From Daedaleopsis sinensis (taxonomy: Eukaryota > Basidiomycota > Agaricomycetes > Polyporales > Polyporaceae), in the NCBI GenBank assembly GCA_033807695.1, contig CM066303.1, forward strand, positions 62,001 through 126,000: a stretch of DNA of 64,000 nt, given 5' to 3'. The translations under genes were made by a program, and so were the position numbers. Shown here piece by piece: positions 62,966-64,000 of this stretch (the first letter of the stretch is position 1; each line of letters opens with the position of its first letter). Under the pieces are notes generated by a model. It searched no databases and was not told where the DNA came from. It saw nothing but the letters and a program-made list of their open reading frames with translations.

Positions 62966-63205
62966 CTCGCTGGCATGGTGTCCTCGCTCATAGGTGATAT
63001 AGCACAGCAGTCTCTCTCTGGTCTCACTGCGCTAGTCTCGCACTCGCACTCGCACTCGCACTCGCACTAGCTGCTGGCGACGACTCGGGCTCTGCTACGG
63101 TCCTACAGCTCTGTCTACACCCTCTCGGATGCCTTCTCAGCCACCGTCCGCCGATCTGGACGAGTCCCCTGGATCTCTCGGCTGATGTCTTGCTTCTGTT
63201 CTCAG

Positions 63206-63505
63206 GACCTCTCGGAGCCGCGTCCGCTGCCTGCGCAACGTCAGCGCGATGTTCACAGGTAAGTACCAACGACCCTGTACCTTTCACTGCGGGTCTGACC
63301 GTCTCCGAGTCCAGATCGTCCCTCGATGTTTGCGCAGCTGCAACAAACAGTCAGTAAGTCGTGTCTTCATGCTGACGGCCGTGTCTCACCGCAGAGTCGT
63401 CGGACGCGGTAGTCACCGTCCGTCGAGCACTGTTGACGATGCTCACTGATGGCCCTGACGGCGCTGCAGTGCACGGACTTACTCCGGTGCGTCTATCGAC
63501 TGCAG
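63206..63505 (+). other. Unrecognised spliced coding segment (unit 3)
   Basis: Exons 63206-63258, 63315-63349 and 63395-63505. Nearly identical to unit 1 from here on, unlike unit 2. Confidence 0.35.
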
Positions 63506-64000
63506 GTGAGTCAGACAGTCGGTCGTGAGCATGGCAGCGTACGACGACGACTCGGACATACCAAAGAGAGCTGCGAGCACTCGACGACCTGCGCCTGCGC
63601 CCGACGGCCGACCGAACGCTTGTGGGTCCACCGGTAGCGTAGCCGATGCCGGGGCATGGGCGCACGGCGTCGAGCACCGCCGGGGAGTGCGACAGTGAGC
63701 TCACCAGCGAGAGAGCCCGTGTCTACGTCGTTCAGGTCAGTCCTCGCCCGCGTGTGGATACAGAAAGAACTTCACGTACCATGTGTCGAGTACCGAGCAT
63801 GTCAATGCAATGCCGCTGCTGCCGCCGCCGCCGTTTGCATGTCCCGGAGCTCGTGGTGAGTTCTGTAGCCTGAGAGACTGATCAGCCGTCAAACGAGGGC
63901 GTGTATATGTAACATACTTGACATACCAGTGCACGCACGAACATCGCCAACGCTGTGTGACCCTACCCGCTGCTTGACGTGTGAGTCCGGTCTCCAGTTG
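63506..64000. other. Unit 3 continues off the window
   Basis: Matches 44861-45355 of unit 1 almost base for base. No gene assigned. Confidence 0.6.

Overview
The window reads as nuclear DNA of a filamentous basidiomycete (Agaricomycetes, most likely Polyporales). Coding sequence is cut by many introns of about 45-60 nt with GT...AG borders. The recognisable families are those typical of wood-decay mushrooms: a KDZ transposase, a TET/JBP dioxygenase, a Plavaka remnant, a Ty3/gypsy chromovirus, Polyporales-type F-box proteins, a GtaA-like glutaminase and an S1/P1 nuclease. All calls come from reading the sequence; no database was searched.

Left part (1-12.1 kb), a mobile-element neighbourhood. 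A KDZ (Kyakuja-Dileera-Zisupton) transposase runs leftward off the window edge. A TET/JBP-type 2-oxoglutarate dioxygenase starts a few hundred bases away and runs rightward. Next come a 268-residue protein with a doubled ARNARYY motif, a 1013-residue seven-exon protein of unknown function with a Pro-Ala-Ser repeat, and the 3' remnant of a Plavaka (CACTA-type) transposase. KDZ elements carrying TET/JBP genes are documented in mushrooms, so the first two genes are probably one transposon; whether the next two are cargo is inference.

Middle part (12.3-41.4 kb), a host-like region broken up by old duplications. A diverged segment with an F-box gene plus about 2.5 kb of flank occurs at 12.35-15.96 kb and again at 32.57-37.17 kb, with a third partial copy at 22.6-23.16/29.86-30.0 kb. 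That third copy is split by a complete 6692-bp chromovirus-type LTR retrotransposon with LTRs identical on reading, a perfect 5-bp target duplication and a self-priming (Tf1/sushi-type) primer-binding site. Between these lie a WD40 fragment, an intact-looking membrane-anchored GtaA-type glutaminase gene, and a secreted S1/P1 nuclease gene with one doubtful exon.

Right part (41.5-64 kb), a tandem array with units of about 9.1 and 9.4 kb; the third unit runs off the end. Each unit starts with a leucine aminopeptidase (M17) gene on the + strand. It continues with a 28-bp minisatellite, an unrecognised spliced segment, and a 152-residue conserved protein on the - strand. All three aminopeptidase copies lack a visible C-terminal part, copies 1 and 2 share an internal exon deletion, and the array shows mosaic copy-to-copy exchange.
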